Shown here one piece after another: positions 1 to 9,416 of a stretch of 64,000 nucleotides of DNA. The DNA lies in NCBI RefSeq assembly GCF_044068625.1, contig NZ_JBIPKH010000016.1, positions 1-64,000 of the forward strand. Reading direction: 5' to 3'. This DNA comes from Desulfurivibrio sp044068625 (GTDB taxonomy: Bacteria > Desulfobacterota > Desulfobulbia > Desulfobulbales > Desulfurivibrionaceae). Numbering within the stretch: position 1 is the first letter of the stretch; the number at the start of each line of letters is the position of its first letter. Under the pieces are notes generated by a model. That model was given only the letters and a program-made list of their open reading frames with translations, was not told the DNA's origin and searched no databases. The translations under genes and the position numbers were made by a program.

Positions 1-74
1 CTGAAAATCAAAGCTAGAATCAAATCTATCAGAACCATCAGCCGCCAAATCAGTTAATACCACCGGAAATTACC

Positions 75-1799
75 ATGGAAAATCAAATCACCACCCTGAT
101 GAACAAGTTTACGGTTCCGGGAGATCATGCCGCCAGCGATTACTTCACCCTGCTCAGGGAGTTGCTGGCCCTCCGCCATGGGGCGAAACCGGAGAGTTCC
201 CAATGGGCCGCCGCCCAGGCCGCCATCGACCAGACCTACGCCCTGCTCCACCAGGAGATGGTCAGCAACCAGGCTCCGCCCCTGACTCCGGTGAAATTTG
301 GCACCTCCGGCTGGCGGGGGATCCTGGGCAAGGATATCAACGTCCAATCGGTGCGCCAGGTTACCCAGGCGATCATCAACGTTTACCACCAGGCGGAGGG
401 GGAACCGGAACTGGCCGCCGCCCTGGGGGTCTCCAGCCTGGCCCAGGCCCGGCAACAGGGGGTAGTTCTGGGCCATGACAACCGATTCGGTGGGCCGATG
501 CTGGCCCGGGCGGCGGCCGATCTCTTGAGTAGTCAGGGTTTTGTGGTTCATTTCGCCGGGGAATCCACCACCGGGGTTCTCTCAGCGGCGGTGCTGGTGC
601 TCAAGGCCGCCTGCTCCATCAACCTGACTCCCAGCCACAACCCCCTGGAATATGGCGGCTTCAAATACAACGCCGCCGACGCCGGCCCCGCCGCCGCCAT
701 CATCACCAACCGGATCACCGGCGAAGCGCTCCGGATCATCGACCGGGGGGAGATCCCCGAAGGCGAAGGCGATCCCGCCCTGGTCCGCCCCACAGACGCC
801 CTGGCCTGCTGGCAGCGGCTGGTGCGGGAGAACCGGGAGCGCCACGGTCTGGATTACGACGGAATCATGGCCGAACTGACCGGCCGCGATGACTATGTGC
901 TGGCCATCGACTGCGTTCACGGGGCCAGCCGGGTCCACCTGGACCGCCTGCTGGCCGGCATTCCGGCCCAGCGGTTGCTGCGTTTCCGGGACCAGACCGA
1001 CCCCACCTTCGACGGGGTGGCCCCGGAGCCATCCTCGGCCAACCTGGAGATGGTCAACAGGGCCCTGGGCCAACGTCCGGAACGCCTCAAGCTGGGCGCA
1101 ATCATCGACCCCGACGGCGACCGCATCCGCTTCACCGACGGCACCCTGGAGTTCGACATGAATCTGTTCGGGGCCATGGCCTACCACTATCTGCACCAGG
1201 ATAAGGGCAAGCGGGGCATGGTGGCCAAAACCGTGGCCACCAGTAACTTCGCCAATGCCATCGCCAAGGGCCTTAACGAGGAGGTGTTCGAGCCGCCGGT
1301 GGGCTTCAAGGAGTTCAAGCCGGTGATCGGCAAGGCCCTGGTGATCTTCGAGGAATCCGACGGCATCTCCCTGATCGGCCATACCCCGGAAAAGGATGCC
1401 TATATCGGCCTGCTGCTGGCCCTTGACCTGCTGCTGCGGCACCCGGAGGGGATCGCGGCCTACCTGGCGGCCATCCGCGCCCGTTTTGGCTGTTTCTTCC
1501 CCGGCCGGGGCGGGGTGACGGTCAGCAGGATGGGCCGGGAGCTGGAGCAGGCCCTGGCCGGATTGGAGCGCTATCGGGCAGGGGTCCGGATTTCCGTCGG
1601 CGACCGGACCCGGACCATCAAGGAGGTGATCACCATCGACGGCCGCAAGATGATCTTCGATGATGACAGCTGGCTGATGATCAGGCCCTCCGGCACCGAA
1701 CCCAAGGTCCGCTTTTACGTGGAGGCCCGCAGCGAGGAGGGCAAGGAACAACTGCTGGCAACCGCCAACGGGCTGCTGGAGGAGATCGGTCTGCTGTGA
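75..1799 (+). CDS. Phosphohexomutase (phosphoglucomutase/phosphomannomutase family)
   Basis: A 574-residue alpha-D-phosphohexomutase that interconverts hexose 1- and 6-phosphates in the cytoplasm. The sequence shows the four family landmarks in order: FGTSGWRG near residue 75, the phosphoserine loop TPSHNP at 185-190 (catalytic Ser187), the metal loop DPDGDR near 345, and the phosphate-binding RPSGTEPK near 536. The length fits the bacterial phosphoglucomutase branch. Substrate preference (glucose or mannose) cannot be read from the sequence alone. The stop overlaps the GTG start of the next gene, so the two are probably translationally coupled. Confidence 0.92.
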   Translation: MENQITTLMNKFTVPGDHAASDYFTLLRELLALRHGAKPESSQWAAAQAAIDQTYALLHQEMVSNQAPPLTPVKFGTSGWRGILGKDINVQSVRQVTQAIINVYHQAEGEPELAAALGVSSLAQARQQGVVLGHDNRFGGPMLARAAADLLSSQGFVVHFAGESTTGVLSAAVLVLKAACSINLTPSHNPLEYGGFKYNAADAGPAAAIITNRITGEALRIIDRGEIPEGEGDPALVRPTDALACWQRLVRENRERHGLDYDGIMAELTGRDDYVLAIDCVHGASRVHLDRLLAGIPAQRLLRFRDQTDPTFDGVAPEPSSANLEMVNRALGQRPERLKLGAIIDPDGDRIRFTDGTLEFDMNLFGAMAYHYLHQDKGKRGMVAKTVATSNFANAIAKGLNEEVFEPPVGFKEFKPVIGKALVIFEESDGISLIGHTPEKDAYIGLLLALDLLLRHPEGIAAYLAAIRARFGCFFPGRGGVTVSRMGRELEQALAGLERYRAGVRISVGDRTRTIKEVITIDGRKMIFDDDSWLMIRPSGTEPKVRFYVEARSEEGKEQLLATANGLLEEIGLL

Positions 1800-2548
1800 A
1801 AAGACCGGCACTTAAAAAAGGGATAACGCTTCTCTGGCTGCTGACGGGCTGCTGGCTGGCCTCGATCCCGGGCCTGGCCGCCCCGCCGCCGGCCCCGGCC
1901 TCCTCCCAGGCCAATCAATGGAGCAGCCAGGCAACCCTGCTGGAACAGCGGCGCGACTGGCCGGAACTGCTCAAACACTCCTTTCGCTGGAGCAGAACCA
2001 TCCCCAACGACCACCGGGCCTGGTTCAACATGGGGCTGGCCCAAGAGCAGCTGGCCCTGGCCGAGAGGGCCATGGGCAGCTACCGCCAGGCCCTGCGCCT
2101 CAATCCCCAATTCGCGCCGGCCTGGTACAACCTGGGGGTGCTGCTGCGGGAGGCGGGTCGCACCGACGAGGCGATCGAGGCCACCCGCCGGGCCACCGAG
2201 GCCGCCCCTGGGATGAAGGAGGCCTGGTACAATCTGGGGGTACTCCACGGCCAGGCCGGCCAGACGGAGCAGGAGATCGCGGCCTACCAGCGCCTGCTGA
2301 CCTTCGCCCCGGATTTTGCCCCGGCCTGGCTGAATCTGGGCGCCGCCCACGGCAACGCCGGCCGGACTGCGGAAGCGATCATCGCCCTGGAACGGGCCGT
2401 GGAACTGGCTCCCCGTGAACCCAAAGCCCTCCTGGCCCTGGGCAGCGCCTATGCCGCCGGCGGCCAAACGGCCAAGGCCGAAGAGCTCCTCCAGCGCCTG
2501 CGCCCCCTCTCCCCCCAACTGGCCGACCGACTGGCCGATCTGCTCTAG
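1796..2548 (+). CDS. TPR-repeat protein, probable exported lipoprotein
   Basis: A 250-residue protein with a hydrophobic N-terminus ending in LLTGC, which fits a lipobox with Cys at about residue 19, followed by a proline/alanine linker. The rest is made of about five tetratricopeptide repeats (for example AWYNLGVLLREAGRTDEAIE, then a repeat starting AWYNLGVLHGQAGQ), a helical scaffold for protein-protein contacts. It starts at a GTG overlapping the mutase stop codon by three bases. The binding partner is unknown. It probably sits in the periplasm anchored to a membrane; that localisation is inferred from the signal sequence only. Confidence 0.8.
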   Translation: MKRPALKKGITLLWLLTGCWLASIPGLAAPPPAPASSQANQWSSQATLLEQRRDWPELLKHSFRWSRTIPNDHRAWFNMGLAQEQLALAERAMGSYRQALRLNPQFAPAWYNLGVLLREAGRTDEAIEATRRATEAAPGMKEAWYNLGVLHGQAGQTEQEIAAYQRLLTFAPDFAPAWLNLGAAHGNAGRTAEAIIALERAVELAPREPKALLALGSAYAAGGQTAKAEELLQRLRPLSPQLADRLADLL

Positions 2549-2549
2549 T

Positions 2550-3383
2550 TTAAAAAAATTCGAAAAAGACCAGACTGAAGGCCATCACCAGCATCCCCGA
2601 GAGCAAGCCGATGATGGGGGTGTGGGCGGTGCCGTACAGACGGGCGGAGGGGATCAGTTCGTCAAAGGAGATGTAGATCATCACCCCGGCAATCATCGCA
2701 AAAATCAGGCCGAGGGTGGACTCGTTGAGCAGGGGAGCCAGCAGGAGAAAACCGCCCACCGCCCCGGCCGGCTCCGCCAGGCCGGAGAAGAGGGAGTACC
2801 AGAACCCCTGCCGCCGGCTGCCGGTGCCGTGGTAGATGGGCAGAGCCACCGCCACCCCCTCGGGGATATTGTGGATGGCAATGGCCGCGGCGATGGGCAA
2901 GGCCAGGACCGGATCGAGCAGGGCCACGCTGAAGGTGGCAAAACCTTCCGGGAAGTTGTGGATCGCCACCGCCAGGGCGGTAAAGAGCCCGGTCCGTTTC
3001 AGGGAACGGGCCTTCTCGGCATGGAGGTGGCCGGCCCCGGAAAACTCCTGCTCTTTCTTCAGCTCGTGGGGGTTGACATCCTTGGGAACCAGCAGGTCGA
3101 TCAGGGCGGTGGCGGCGATACCGAGAAAAAAAGCGACGGTGGCCACGGCGTAGCCCCACTCTTCACCATGAATGGGCGCTAAAGCGTCCACCCCTTTGGG
3201 CAGCAGCTCGACAAAGGAGACATAGATCATCACCCCGGCGGAAAAACCCAGCCCCAACGAGAGCCACACCGTGTTGCGGGGGCGAATAAACATGGCCAGG
3301 CCGCCACCGATGGCGGTGGAAAGCCCGGCCAGCAAGGTCAGGGAAAAGGCGAAAAACAGCGCCGAAAACTCAAACCCAGCCAT
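2550..3383 (-). CDS. zupT: ZIP-family metal transporter (ZupT-like)
   Basis: A 277-residue integral membrane protein of the ZIP family, which takes up zinc and other divalent metals. It shows about eight hydrophobic helices and the two family signatures in the central helices, HNFPEG and HNIPEGVAVALPI, whose His and Glu residues form the metal site. A cytosolic loop rich in charge and His (HELKKE, HLHAEK) separates helices 3 and 4. Its 3' end lies one base from the TPR gene on the opposite strand, so the two are convergent with no room for a separate terminator. Confidence 0.9.
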   Translation of the reverse strand: MAGFEFSALFFAFSLTLLAGLSTAIGGGLAMFIRPRNTVWLSLGLGFSAGVMIYVSFVELLPKGVDALAPIHGEEWGYAVATVAFFLGIAATALIDLLVPKDVNPHELKKEQEFSGAGHLHAEKARSLKRTGLFTALAVAIHNFPEGFATFSVALLDPVLALPIAAAIAIHNIPEGVAVALPIYHGTGSRRQGFWYSLFSGLAEPAGAVGGFLLLAPLLNESTLGLIFAMIAGVMIYISFDELIPSARLYGTAHTPIIGLLSGMLVMAFSLVFFEFF

Positions 3384-3390
3384 CTTGGCG

Positions 3391-4113
3391 CTACGGGTTC
3401 ACCTTGAGCAGCTCAACATCAAACACCAGCACCGCGTTGGGTCCGATCACGGGAGGGGCACCCCGTTCTCCATAGGCGATGGAGGGGGGCAAGGCAATTT
3501 CCCATTTGGCCCCCTCGGCCATCAGCTGCAGGGCCTCGGTCCAGCCGGGGATTACCCCGGCCACCGGAAAGACGGCGGGTTCGTCCCGCTGCAGGGAGCT
3601 GTCGAAAATCGAGCCGTCCACCAGGCGGCCCTCATAATGGACGGAGACCATATCACTCTCAGTGGGAGAGGCTCCGGTGCCCGGCTCAACCACCCGATAC
3701 TGGAGGCCGCTGGGTAGGCTGACCACCCCTTCCCGCTGGGCGTTTTCCGCCAAAAAGGCCTCACCGGCCCGCAAATTTTCCGCGTTCAGCTCACTCATCA
3801 TCTCCTCCTGGCGGCTCATCATCTCATCTTGAAAGGCCAAAATCGCCTGGTGCATCTCTTCTTCACTCAACAGGGGCTCGACCTGATCAACGGCATCCTT
3901 GATTCCCAGGGCCAGGAGATCGGCATCCACCTCAATTCCCTGGGCCACGAAATCGGCCCCGATATTCAAGCCGATACTGTAGCTGACCTTCTCCTTGACA
4001 CTTTGCAGCTGCGGCCGTTTCTCGACCTGGCCACCGCCGCCACAGCCACTGGTCAGGAGCAATGCCACGCCCACCGTCATCACCAGGGAAGATTTCGCAA
4101 ATAACTGGTTCAT
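3391..4113 (-). CDS. FKBP-type peptidyl-prolyl cis-trans isomerase, lipoprotein
   Basis: A 240-residue proline isomerase of the FkpA/Mip type. The N-terminus has a signal peptide with lipobox LLTSGC, then a Gly-rich linker, a helical dimerisation region (about residues 35-125, YSIGLNIGADF) and a C-terminal FKBP domain with VSVHYEGRLVDGSIFDSS, IPGWTEALQLM and PPSIAYGERG. It probably assists folding of exported proteins in the periplasm. It lies upstream of and in the same direction as the ZIP transporter gene with a 7-base gap, so the two may be co-transcribed. Confidence 0.93.
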   Translation of the reverse strand: MNQLFAKSSLVMTVGVALLLTSGCGGGGQVEKRPQLQSVKEKVSYSIGLNIGADFVAQGIEVDADLLALGIKDAVDQVEPLLSEEEMHQAILAFQDEMMSRQEEMMSELNAENLRAGEAFLAENAQREGVVSLPSGLQYRVVEPGTGASPTESDMVSVHYEGRLVDGSIFDSSLQRDEPAVFPVAGVIPGWTEALQLMAEGAKWEIALPPSIAYGERGAPPVIGPNAVLVFDVELLKVNP

Positions 4114-4249
4114 TGTCGACTCCCTTTTCTCTGTTGCTTGTGGTTAAAATAGAAAAACCAGGGCTTGGACGCCTGGTTCCGGTGATTTAAATATCCGACC
4201 GCCATCTGGAAGGGGTTGGGCCGACAGCAAGACTCCCCAACGTTGAAAA

Positions 4250-4326
4250 TGGTCGGGACGAGAGGATTTGAACCTCCGACCCCATGCTCCCGAAGCATGT
4301 GCTCTACCAGGCTGAGCCACGTCCCG
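4250..4326 (-). tRNA. tRNA-Pro (anticodon CGG)
   Basis: On the minus strand a full cloverleaf can be folded: acceptor CGGGACG pairing with CGTCCCG, anticodon stem CATGC/GCATG with loop TTCGGGA (anticodon CGG, decodes CCG), and T-arm GGTTCGAATCC. The discriminator A is followed by an encoded CCA. Length is 77 nt including CCA. Confidence 0.96.
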
Positions 4327-4473
4327 ACTTAATCACAGCAACAAAGATCTCCACCCCAGATCCAAAACCGCGAACCCCGCGACCTTGGACTTGAGCGGGG
4401 CCCATATTGCTTAACTTCAAAGAATTATGCAAGCAAAAACTCTGTGAGGAGGGTGGAAAGCGGCGCTGAACGC

Positions 4474-4510
4474 GGCGGGGCCGACATCCTGGCAGGATGC
4501 CGGCCCCGCC
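4474..4510 (-). terminator. Strong hairpin downstream of the HU gene
   Basis: A nearly perfect inverted repeat of about 17 bp per arm (GCGGGGCCGACATCCTG against its complement, one mismatch) lies 26 nt past the HU stop codon. There is no clear T-run, so it may act as an mRNA-stabilising hairpin or a Rho-independent terminator of weak type. It also separates HU from the downstream tRNA-Pro. Confidence 0.55.
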
Positions 4511-4536
4511 GGGCATGGATGGCAAAGGAATAAACT

Positions 4537-4809
4537 TTACTTCACGGCCTCGGCCAACTTGCTGCCGGCCTTGAAACGGGCCACCTTGCGAGCCTTAATG
4601 GTGATCGGCTTGCCGGTCTGGGGGTTACGCCCCTGGCGGGCGGAACGCTTGGCCACGGAAAAAGTGCCAAAGCCGACCAAAGTAACCTTGTCGCCCTTCT
4701 TGAGGGCCTTGGTCACCGCAGCCAGAGCGCCGGCCAGCGTCTTCTCCGCGGCGGCCTTGCTAATACCGCCGGCTTTTGCCATCTGCTCCACCAATTCACT
4801 CTTGTTCAT
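4537..4809 (-). CDS. hup: HU/IHF-family DNA-binding protein
   Basis: A 90-residue histone-like protein. It shows the HU fold markers: MNKSELVEQMA at the N-terminus, GFGTFSVAKRSARQGRNPQT in the beta arm with the conserved GRNPQTG, and the C-terminal helix. It binds and bends DNA in the nucleoid. An upstream in-frame ATG at 4854 would add 15 residues, but the ATG at 4809 has a good ribosome binding site (GAGGAAGG) and gives the standard HU length. It is monocistronic. Confidence 0.95.
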   Translation of the reverse strand: MNKSELVEQMAKAGGISKAAAEKTLAGALAAVTKALKKGDKVTLVGFGTFSVAKRSARQGRNPQTGKPITIKARKVARFKAGSKLAEAVK

Positions 4810-4963
4810 TCCTTCCTCCTCGTGCTGTTTGGTTTTGCTGGTCAGTTCAGTCATCCCCTACCAACTCATATACGCAGGCATCATCAGGCTTTAACCAGCG
4901 GTTTTTTGATTGTCAATAAAAAATTTCCCGAGGTCAACCGAAAAAAACGCCTAAACAGTAAAT

Positions 4964-5758
4964 TTAACCTTCAGGAGGACGGATCCCTCCCTCCACCCGC
5001 TCAAAACCAAGACCCCGACAAAAGTCTTCTATTTCCAGCCAGATAGCCGCAGAAGTGAGCCGAGAAAAATCATCACCCCGCACCTCAATCCGGCAAAGGC
5101 CACCCCAGTGGCGAAAACGAGAGCCTGGGAATTTTTTTTCCAGCAAGAAAGCCTCTCCCCGGGCCACCAGGGCAATTTTGTCCCGAGTTAGCGGCTGTCG
5201 GCCCATGATCCTGGTAGCCAGGCAGGAGGCCGCCGGCTTATCCCAGTTGGCCAGCCCGCGCCAGCGGGCCAGGGCCCGGACCACTCCTTTGGTGAGCCCG
5301 CCCTGGGCCAGGGGGGTCTTAACCCCCAATTCACGGATGGCGACCAGGCCGGGGCGCTCTTTACCCAGATCGCTGAGATTGGTGCCATCCAGCAACACCA
5401 CTCGGTCCCGCGTAGCGGCCTGGGCCAAAAAAAATTGGTAAAGTCGGTGTTTACAGTGATAACAGCGTTGTTCGGAGTTGGCCGTCACCTCGGGCCAGGC
5501 GTAGGGATCAAGCTCCAGCACCAGGGGACGGCACCCCAGAGCGGCGGCCACCGCCATGGCCTTGTCGTACTCGCCGGGGGCCTGGAGCGGACTTCGGCCA
5601 TGCAGGGCCAGCACCTGATCACCATGGACCTCTAAGGCCGCGGCCAGCAACAGCGAGCTGTCCACTCCCCCGGAAAAGGCCACCGCCACCCGCCTAAAGC
5701 CGCGCAAACTCCGGCAGAGGGCCGCAAACCCCGCCGCCTCCCCTGTTGCCACCATCAT
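4964..5758 (-). CDS. larE: ATP-dependent sacrificial sulfur transferase LarE
   Basis: A 264-residue PP-loop enzyme. The motif FSGGVDSS lies near residue 30, and KPAASCLATRI carries the Cys that in characterised LarE proteins gives up its sulfur. The family adenylates and thiolates the pyridinium dicarboxylate precursor of the nickel-pincer cofactor used by lactate racemase and relatives. larB and larC are not in the window, so a role in that pathway is inferred from family membership only. It lies 13 bases downstream of the CBS-domain gene, in the same direction. Confidence 0.85.
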   Translation of the reverse strand: MMVATGEAAGFAALCRSLRGFRRVAVAFSGGVDSSLLLAAALEVHGDQVLALHGRSPLQAPGEYDKAMAVAAALGCRPLVLELDPYAWPEVTANSEQRCYHCKHRLYQFFLAQAATRDRVVLLDGTNLSDLGKERPGLVAIRELGVKTPLAQGGLTKGVVRALARWRGLANWDKPAASCLATRIMGRQPLTRDKIALVARGEAFLLEKKFPGSRFRHWGGLCRIEVRGDDFSRLTSAAIWLEIEDFCRGLGFERVEGGIRPPEG

Positions 5759-5771
5759 CCCCAGCCGACCT

Positions 5772-6377
5772 TCAATCCACCACCGCCACCACTTTATGAC
5801 CGGCCTCTTCCAGGGCCTCGATCACCACATCAAAGTCGCATTTTTCCAGACGAAAACCGTAAAGCTTACGGCGCGAGGAGTGCTGCTCGGTGGAGACACT
5901 GATAATTTCGCCGCCATGCTCCTTGATGATCCTGGTTACATCCTCCACCCCCCCTTTTTTGCCCAGCAGCAGGTCGATTCGGGTGGAAGCCTTGAGCAGC
6001 CCCATCACCGAGATCAGGGCCGAGAGCAGGTCGGTGGCGGTGATGATTCCCACCAGTTTTTTCTTGTCCATTACCGGCAAGCCGCCGATCTTGTAGTCGT
6101 GAATCAGCCGGGCGGCCTTCTCGACGGTGGCGTTGACATTGATGGTGATGATGTTGCGCACCATCACCTCATGGACATGAATATCGCGCTCCAGCGAAGG
6201 AAAGGCATAGTGGCGAATGTCACTTTCGGTAATGAAACCGATCATCTGATCATCCTCCACCACCGGCAGATGGCGGATGCCGTGCTGTTTCATCAAGGTC
6301 CCCGCTTCCTGCAGCAGCGCGTCACGCCCGATGGTCACCAGCTTCTTACCGCCCTGCATGCAATGTTTGACCTTCAT
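5772..6377 (-). CDS. CBS-domain pair protein with C-terminal ACT-like domain
   Basis: A 201-residue cytoplasmic protein. Two CBS repeats fill residues 1-130 (each with the pattern of a hydrophobic strand, GIRHLPVVED or GGLPVMDKK, and a closing helix), forming an adenosyl-nucleotide sensor module. Residues 135-200 resemble an ACT domain (GGEIISVS, then a closing VIEALEEAGHKVVAV). There is no catalytic domain, so it is a stand-alone ligand sensor of unknown partner. It lies upstream of larE. Confidence 0.85.
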   Translation of the reverse strand: MKVKHCMQGGKKLVTIGRDALLQEAGTLMKQHGIRHLPVVEDDQMIGFITESDIRHYAFPSLERDIHVHEVMVRNIITINVNATVEKAARLIHDYKIGGLPVMDKKKLVGIITATDLLSALISVMGLLKASTRIDLLLGKKGGVEDVTRIIKEHGGEIISVSTEQHSSRRKLYGFRLEKCDFDVVIEALEEAGHKVVAVVD

Positions 6378-6658
6378 TTGAAGAGATGACCTCGCAAGTT
6401 AAGCTGTCCCCAATCAAACTGTCCGGCGGAGTAAAACATTTATCAAGCCAATGTACCACAATCAAGCGACAACCCGCCAATCTTCACCAATCCCGCGATA
6501 CTTACCGGGTTTAGCAAGGGCTGTCAACCGATGGCCCAATGGCCGGAACGCAAAAACTCTTTGCATCCTGGCCGTTTTCCTAATAAAGTGGCGGAATTTC
6601 CCTTCCTAAATTCATTCCGGGCCGGGCCGGGCCAGCAAAAATCGGTCAAAGGTGAAAG

Positions 6659-7759
6659 ATGCCCGAAGTAACTGCCGCTGACTCAAACCAGGCCGCTCTT
6701 AGCGAGATCCGGCATCAGATCGATGCCATTGATGACCGTTTCCTGGGGTTGCTGAAAGAGCGCATTCGCCTGGCCCGGCGAATCGGCGCCATTAAATCAC
6801 GTGAAAACGCTGACAAGTGGGACCCAAAACGGGAACGTGAGATTATCGGCCGCCTGCTCAAGGAGAATAACGGCGAATTCCCCGAACCGTCCCTGCGGGC
6901 CATAATCCAGGAGATCATCGCCACCTGCCGCCTCTCCCAGAAAGAGATCGAGGTCGCCTATCTGGGGCCCGAGGCCACCTTCTCCCACTTGGCCGGGCTG
7001 AAACAGTTCGGCTCGGCCGCCGCCTTCCGACCACTGGAAACCATTGAAGACACCTTTATCGAGGTGGAGCGGGGCCGGGTCCACTATGGAATCGTGCCGG
7101 TGGAGAACTCCATCGAGGGGGCGGTGACCTCCACCCTGGACGCCTTCCGCAACCACCGGGTAAAAATTTGTGGGGAGTTGAACCTGGCGATCAGCCACAA
7201 TCTGGTCAACCAGTCCGGCCGCCTGAGCGATGTCAAGCTGGTGGTTTCCCACGCCCAGCCCCTGGCCCAGTGCCGCCAGTGGCTGCATCGCAACCTGCCG
7301 GAGATTCCCCAGCAGAATGTGATCAGTACCGGGGTGGCGGCGAAAATGGCGGCCCAGGACCCCACGGTGGCCGCCATCGCCAGTTCCCTGGCCGTGCGCA
7401 CCTACCAGCTCCAGGTGGCGGCTAAGGAGATCGAGGATTACCGGGGCAACACCACCCGTTTTCTCCTGATCGGCCAGGAGTCACCCAAGGCCGGCGGTGA
7501 CGACAAAACCTCCCTGCTGCTGGCCCTGCTGGACAAACCCGGGGCCCTCCACGAGGCCCTGAGTATCCTGGCTCGGCACTCCATCAACCTGACCCGGATC
7601 GAATCCCGTCCTTTCAAGGATCAGCCGGGCCGCTATCTCTTCTTTATCGACCTGCTCGGACACCTTGACGATCCGCCGGTGAAGGCGGCCTGTGGCGAGT
7701 TGCGCAAAATCTGCGCTCTTTACGAATGGCTGGGCTCCTATCCCCGGGCCCGGGATTGA
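6659..7759 (+). CDS. pheA: Bifunctional chorismate mutase / prephenate dehydratase
   Basis: A 366-residue enzyme converting chorismate to phenylpyruvate in phenylalanine synthesis. Residues 10-90 are an AroQ-type chorismate mutase (IRHQIDAIDDRFLGLLKER). Residues 95-275 are prephenate dehydratase (YLGPEATFSH, PVENSIEGAVTSTLD, and the TRF motif in GNTTRFLLI). Residues 285-360 are a regulatory ACT domain with GALHEAL and ESRP, the phenylalanine-binding signature, so feedback inhibition is expected. It heads a co-directional run of five genes (pheA, tsaD, DUF2062, rsmA, alcohol dehydrogenase). Confidence 0.95.
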   Translation: MPEVTAADSNQAALSEIRHQIDAIDDRFLGLLKERIRLARRIGAIKSRENADKWDPKREREIIGRLLKENNGEFPEPSLRAIIQEIIATCRLSQKEIEVAYLGPEATFSHLAGLKQFGSAAAFRPLETIEDTFIEVERGRVHYGIVPVENSIEGAVTSTLDAFRNHRVKICGELNLAISHNLVNQSGRLSDVKLVVSHAQPLAQCRQWLHRNLPEIPQQNVISTGVAAKMAAQDPTVAAIASSLAVRTYQLQVAAKEIEDYRGNTTRFLLIGQESPKAGGDDKTSLLLALLDKPGALHEALSILARHSINLTRIESRPFKDQPGRYLFFIDLLGHLDDPPVKAACGELRKICALYEWLGSYPRARD

Positions 7760-7785
7760 GCCCTGGTGTCGACGGACCTTCCGCC

Positions 7786-8889
7786 ATGCTGATTCTAGGC
7801 ATTGAAACCTCCTGTGACGATACGGCGGCGGCAGTTCTCGCCGTGGAGCGGACCGCTCCCGGGCAAGCCGGGCAAGGGGGGGGCGATCTGGCCCCGATTA
7901 CGATCCTCGCCGACCTGATCCAGTCCCAGACCGCCACCCACAACCCCTATGGCGGGGTGGTTCCCGAACTGGCTTCACGCCGGCACCTGGAAAATATCGA
8001 GCCGGTGGTCAGAACCGCCCTGAGCCGAGCGGGAGTCGCCATCGCCGAAATCGACCTGATCGCCGTCACCCAGGGTCCCGGCCTGGTGGGTTCGTTGCTG
8101 GTGGGCTTCAATTTCGCCAAGGCCCTCTCCCTGGCCGCCGACATCCCCTATGTGGGGGTGGACCATATCGCCGGCCATCTGGCCTCGGTGTTTCTGGGCG
8201 ACCAGTCGCCCCAGTTTCCCTATCTGGCCCTGACCGCTTCCGGGGGCCACTCCAGCATCTTCCTGGTGGAAAGCCCGACCCGCTTCACCCTCTGCGGCCG
8301 CACCCGTGATGATGCCGCCGGAGAAGCCTTCGACAAGGTAGCCAAACTGCTGGGTCTGGGTTATCCCGGCGGCCCGGAGGTGAGCCGTCTGGCGACCCGG
8401 GGTAATCCAGCCGCCTGTGACTTCCCCCGGGCCTGGCTGGAACCCGCCAGCTACGATTTCAGCTTCAGCGGCCTGAAAACGGCGGTGGCCCAGCAGATCC
8501 GGCAAAAACCACCCGCCGGCGAGGAGGAGATCGCCGACATCTGCGCCTCCTTCCAGGAGGCGGTGGTGGAGGTTTTGAGTCAAAAAACCCTGGCGGCGGC
8601 CAAAAGCATGGGCATCCCCCGGGTGGTGCTCAGCGGCGGGGTGGCGGCCAATCCCCGCCTGCGCCAATATCTGCGGGAGGCGGCAAAACGGGCCGGGGGC
8701 CTGGAAATCTTCATGCCGGAACCCCGTTTCTGCACCGACAATGCCGCCATGATCGCCATGGCCGGTTTTTTCCAGCGCCATCAGGCCACCCGGGCTCTCG
8801 ATTCCGACGTTTACTCCCGCTCCGGCTATCTGCTGCCTTCCGCCTCTACCCCGGGCCGGCACAGCCACGGTCCCATCGCCCAAAGTTGA
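7786..8889 (+). CDS. tsaD: tRNA N6-threonylcarbamoyladenosine transferase subunit TsaD
   Basis: A 367-residue ASKHA-fold protein that, with TsaB and TsaE, transfers the threonylcarbamoyl group to A37 of ANN-decoding tRNAs. It starts MLILGIETSCDDTAAA, the invariant family N-terminus. The metal-binding HIAGHLAS lies near residue 130, and LSGGVAANPRLR and the closing FCTDNAAMIA motif are present. The ATG at 7786 is chosen because an in-frame codon 60 bases upstream would extend the protein beyond the conserved start. A short Gly-rich insert (GQAGQGGGDL) near residue 30 is a minor oddity. Confidence 0.95.
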   Translation: MLILGIETSCDDTAAAVLAVERTAPGQAGQGGGDLAPITILADLIQSQTATHNPYGGVVPELASRRHLENIEPVVRTALSRAGVAIAEIDLIAVTQGPGLVGSLLVGFNFAKALSLAADIPYVGVDHIAGHLASVFLGDQSPQFPYLALTASGGHSSIFLVESPTRFTLCGRTRDDAAGEAFDKVAKLLGLGYPGGPEVSRLATRGNPAACDFPRAWLEPASYDFSFSGLKTAVAQQIRQKPPAGEEEIADICASFQEAVVEVLSQKTLAAAKSMGIPRVVLSGGVAANPRLRQYLREAAKRAGGLEIFMPEPRFCTDNAAMIAMAGFFQRHQATRALDSDVYSRSGYLLPSASTPGRHSHGPIAQS

Positions 8890-8895
8890 CCTGCC

Positions 8896-9399
8896 ATGGA
8901 ACCCCAGCGCGCCGCCCGCCTCTACTACCTGAAGATCCTCCGGCTCAAGGGGGACCCCCAGAGCCTGGCCCGGGGAATGACCGTGGGAGTGGCCATCGGG
9001 ATCATCCCCATTCTGCCCCTGCAAACCCTGACCATCCTGATCTTCGCCCCGCTGTTCAAGGGCAACAGCATCGCTGCGGTCCTGGCCGGCCTGCTGGTCA
9101 GCAATCCCCTGACCCTGATCCCCCAGTACTATATCTGCTGGAAGCTGGGTAAACTGCTCTACCCCATCGATCTCTCCTGGTCCCGGGTCCGGGAAACCGT
9201 GGAGTTCATGCTTTCCGGGTCCGCCTCCTGGGGTGAGCGGCTGACCGCCTTGAGCCTGCTGGGCTATGAGTCCCTGGCGGTCATGATTTTAGGGGGAGTA
9301 ATCCTGGCCATCCCTCTGGCCCTGATTACCTATCCCCTTTCTCTTCGGCTCTTTTTGGCCATTCAGCGCAAACGGCGCCAAAAGCATATCCTCTCCTGA
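8896..9399 (+). CDS. DUF2062 membrane protein
   Basis: A 167-residue inner-membrane protein with the DUF2062 pattern: an N-terminal LKGDPQSLARGMTVGVAIG segment, two hairpin helices around LAGLLVSNPLTLIPQYY, and a C-terminal helix ending in basic residues. The molecular function of this family is not established. It starts 6 bases after tsaD and ends 17 bases before rsmA. Confidence 0.8.
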   Translation: MEPQRAARLYYLKILRLKGDPQSLARGMTVGVAIGIIPILPLQTLTILIFAPLFKGNSIAAVLAGLLVSNPLTLIPQYYICWKLGKLLYPIDLSWSRVRETVEFMLSGSASWGERLTALSLLGYESLAVMILGGVILAIPLALITYPLSLRLFLAIQRKRRQKHILS

Positions 9400-9416
9400 G
9401 GGGTTAAACCGCCCAG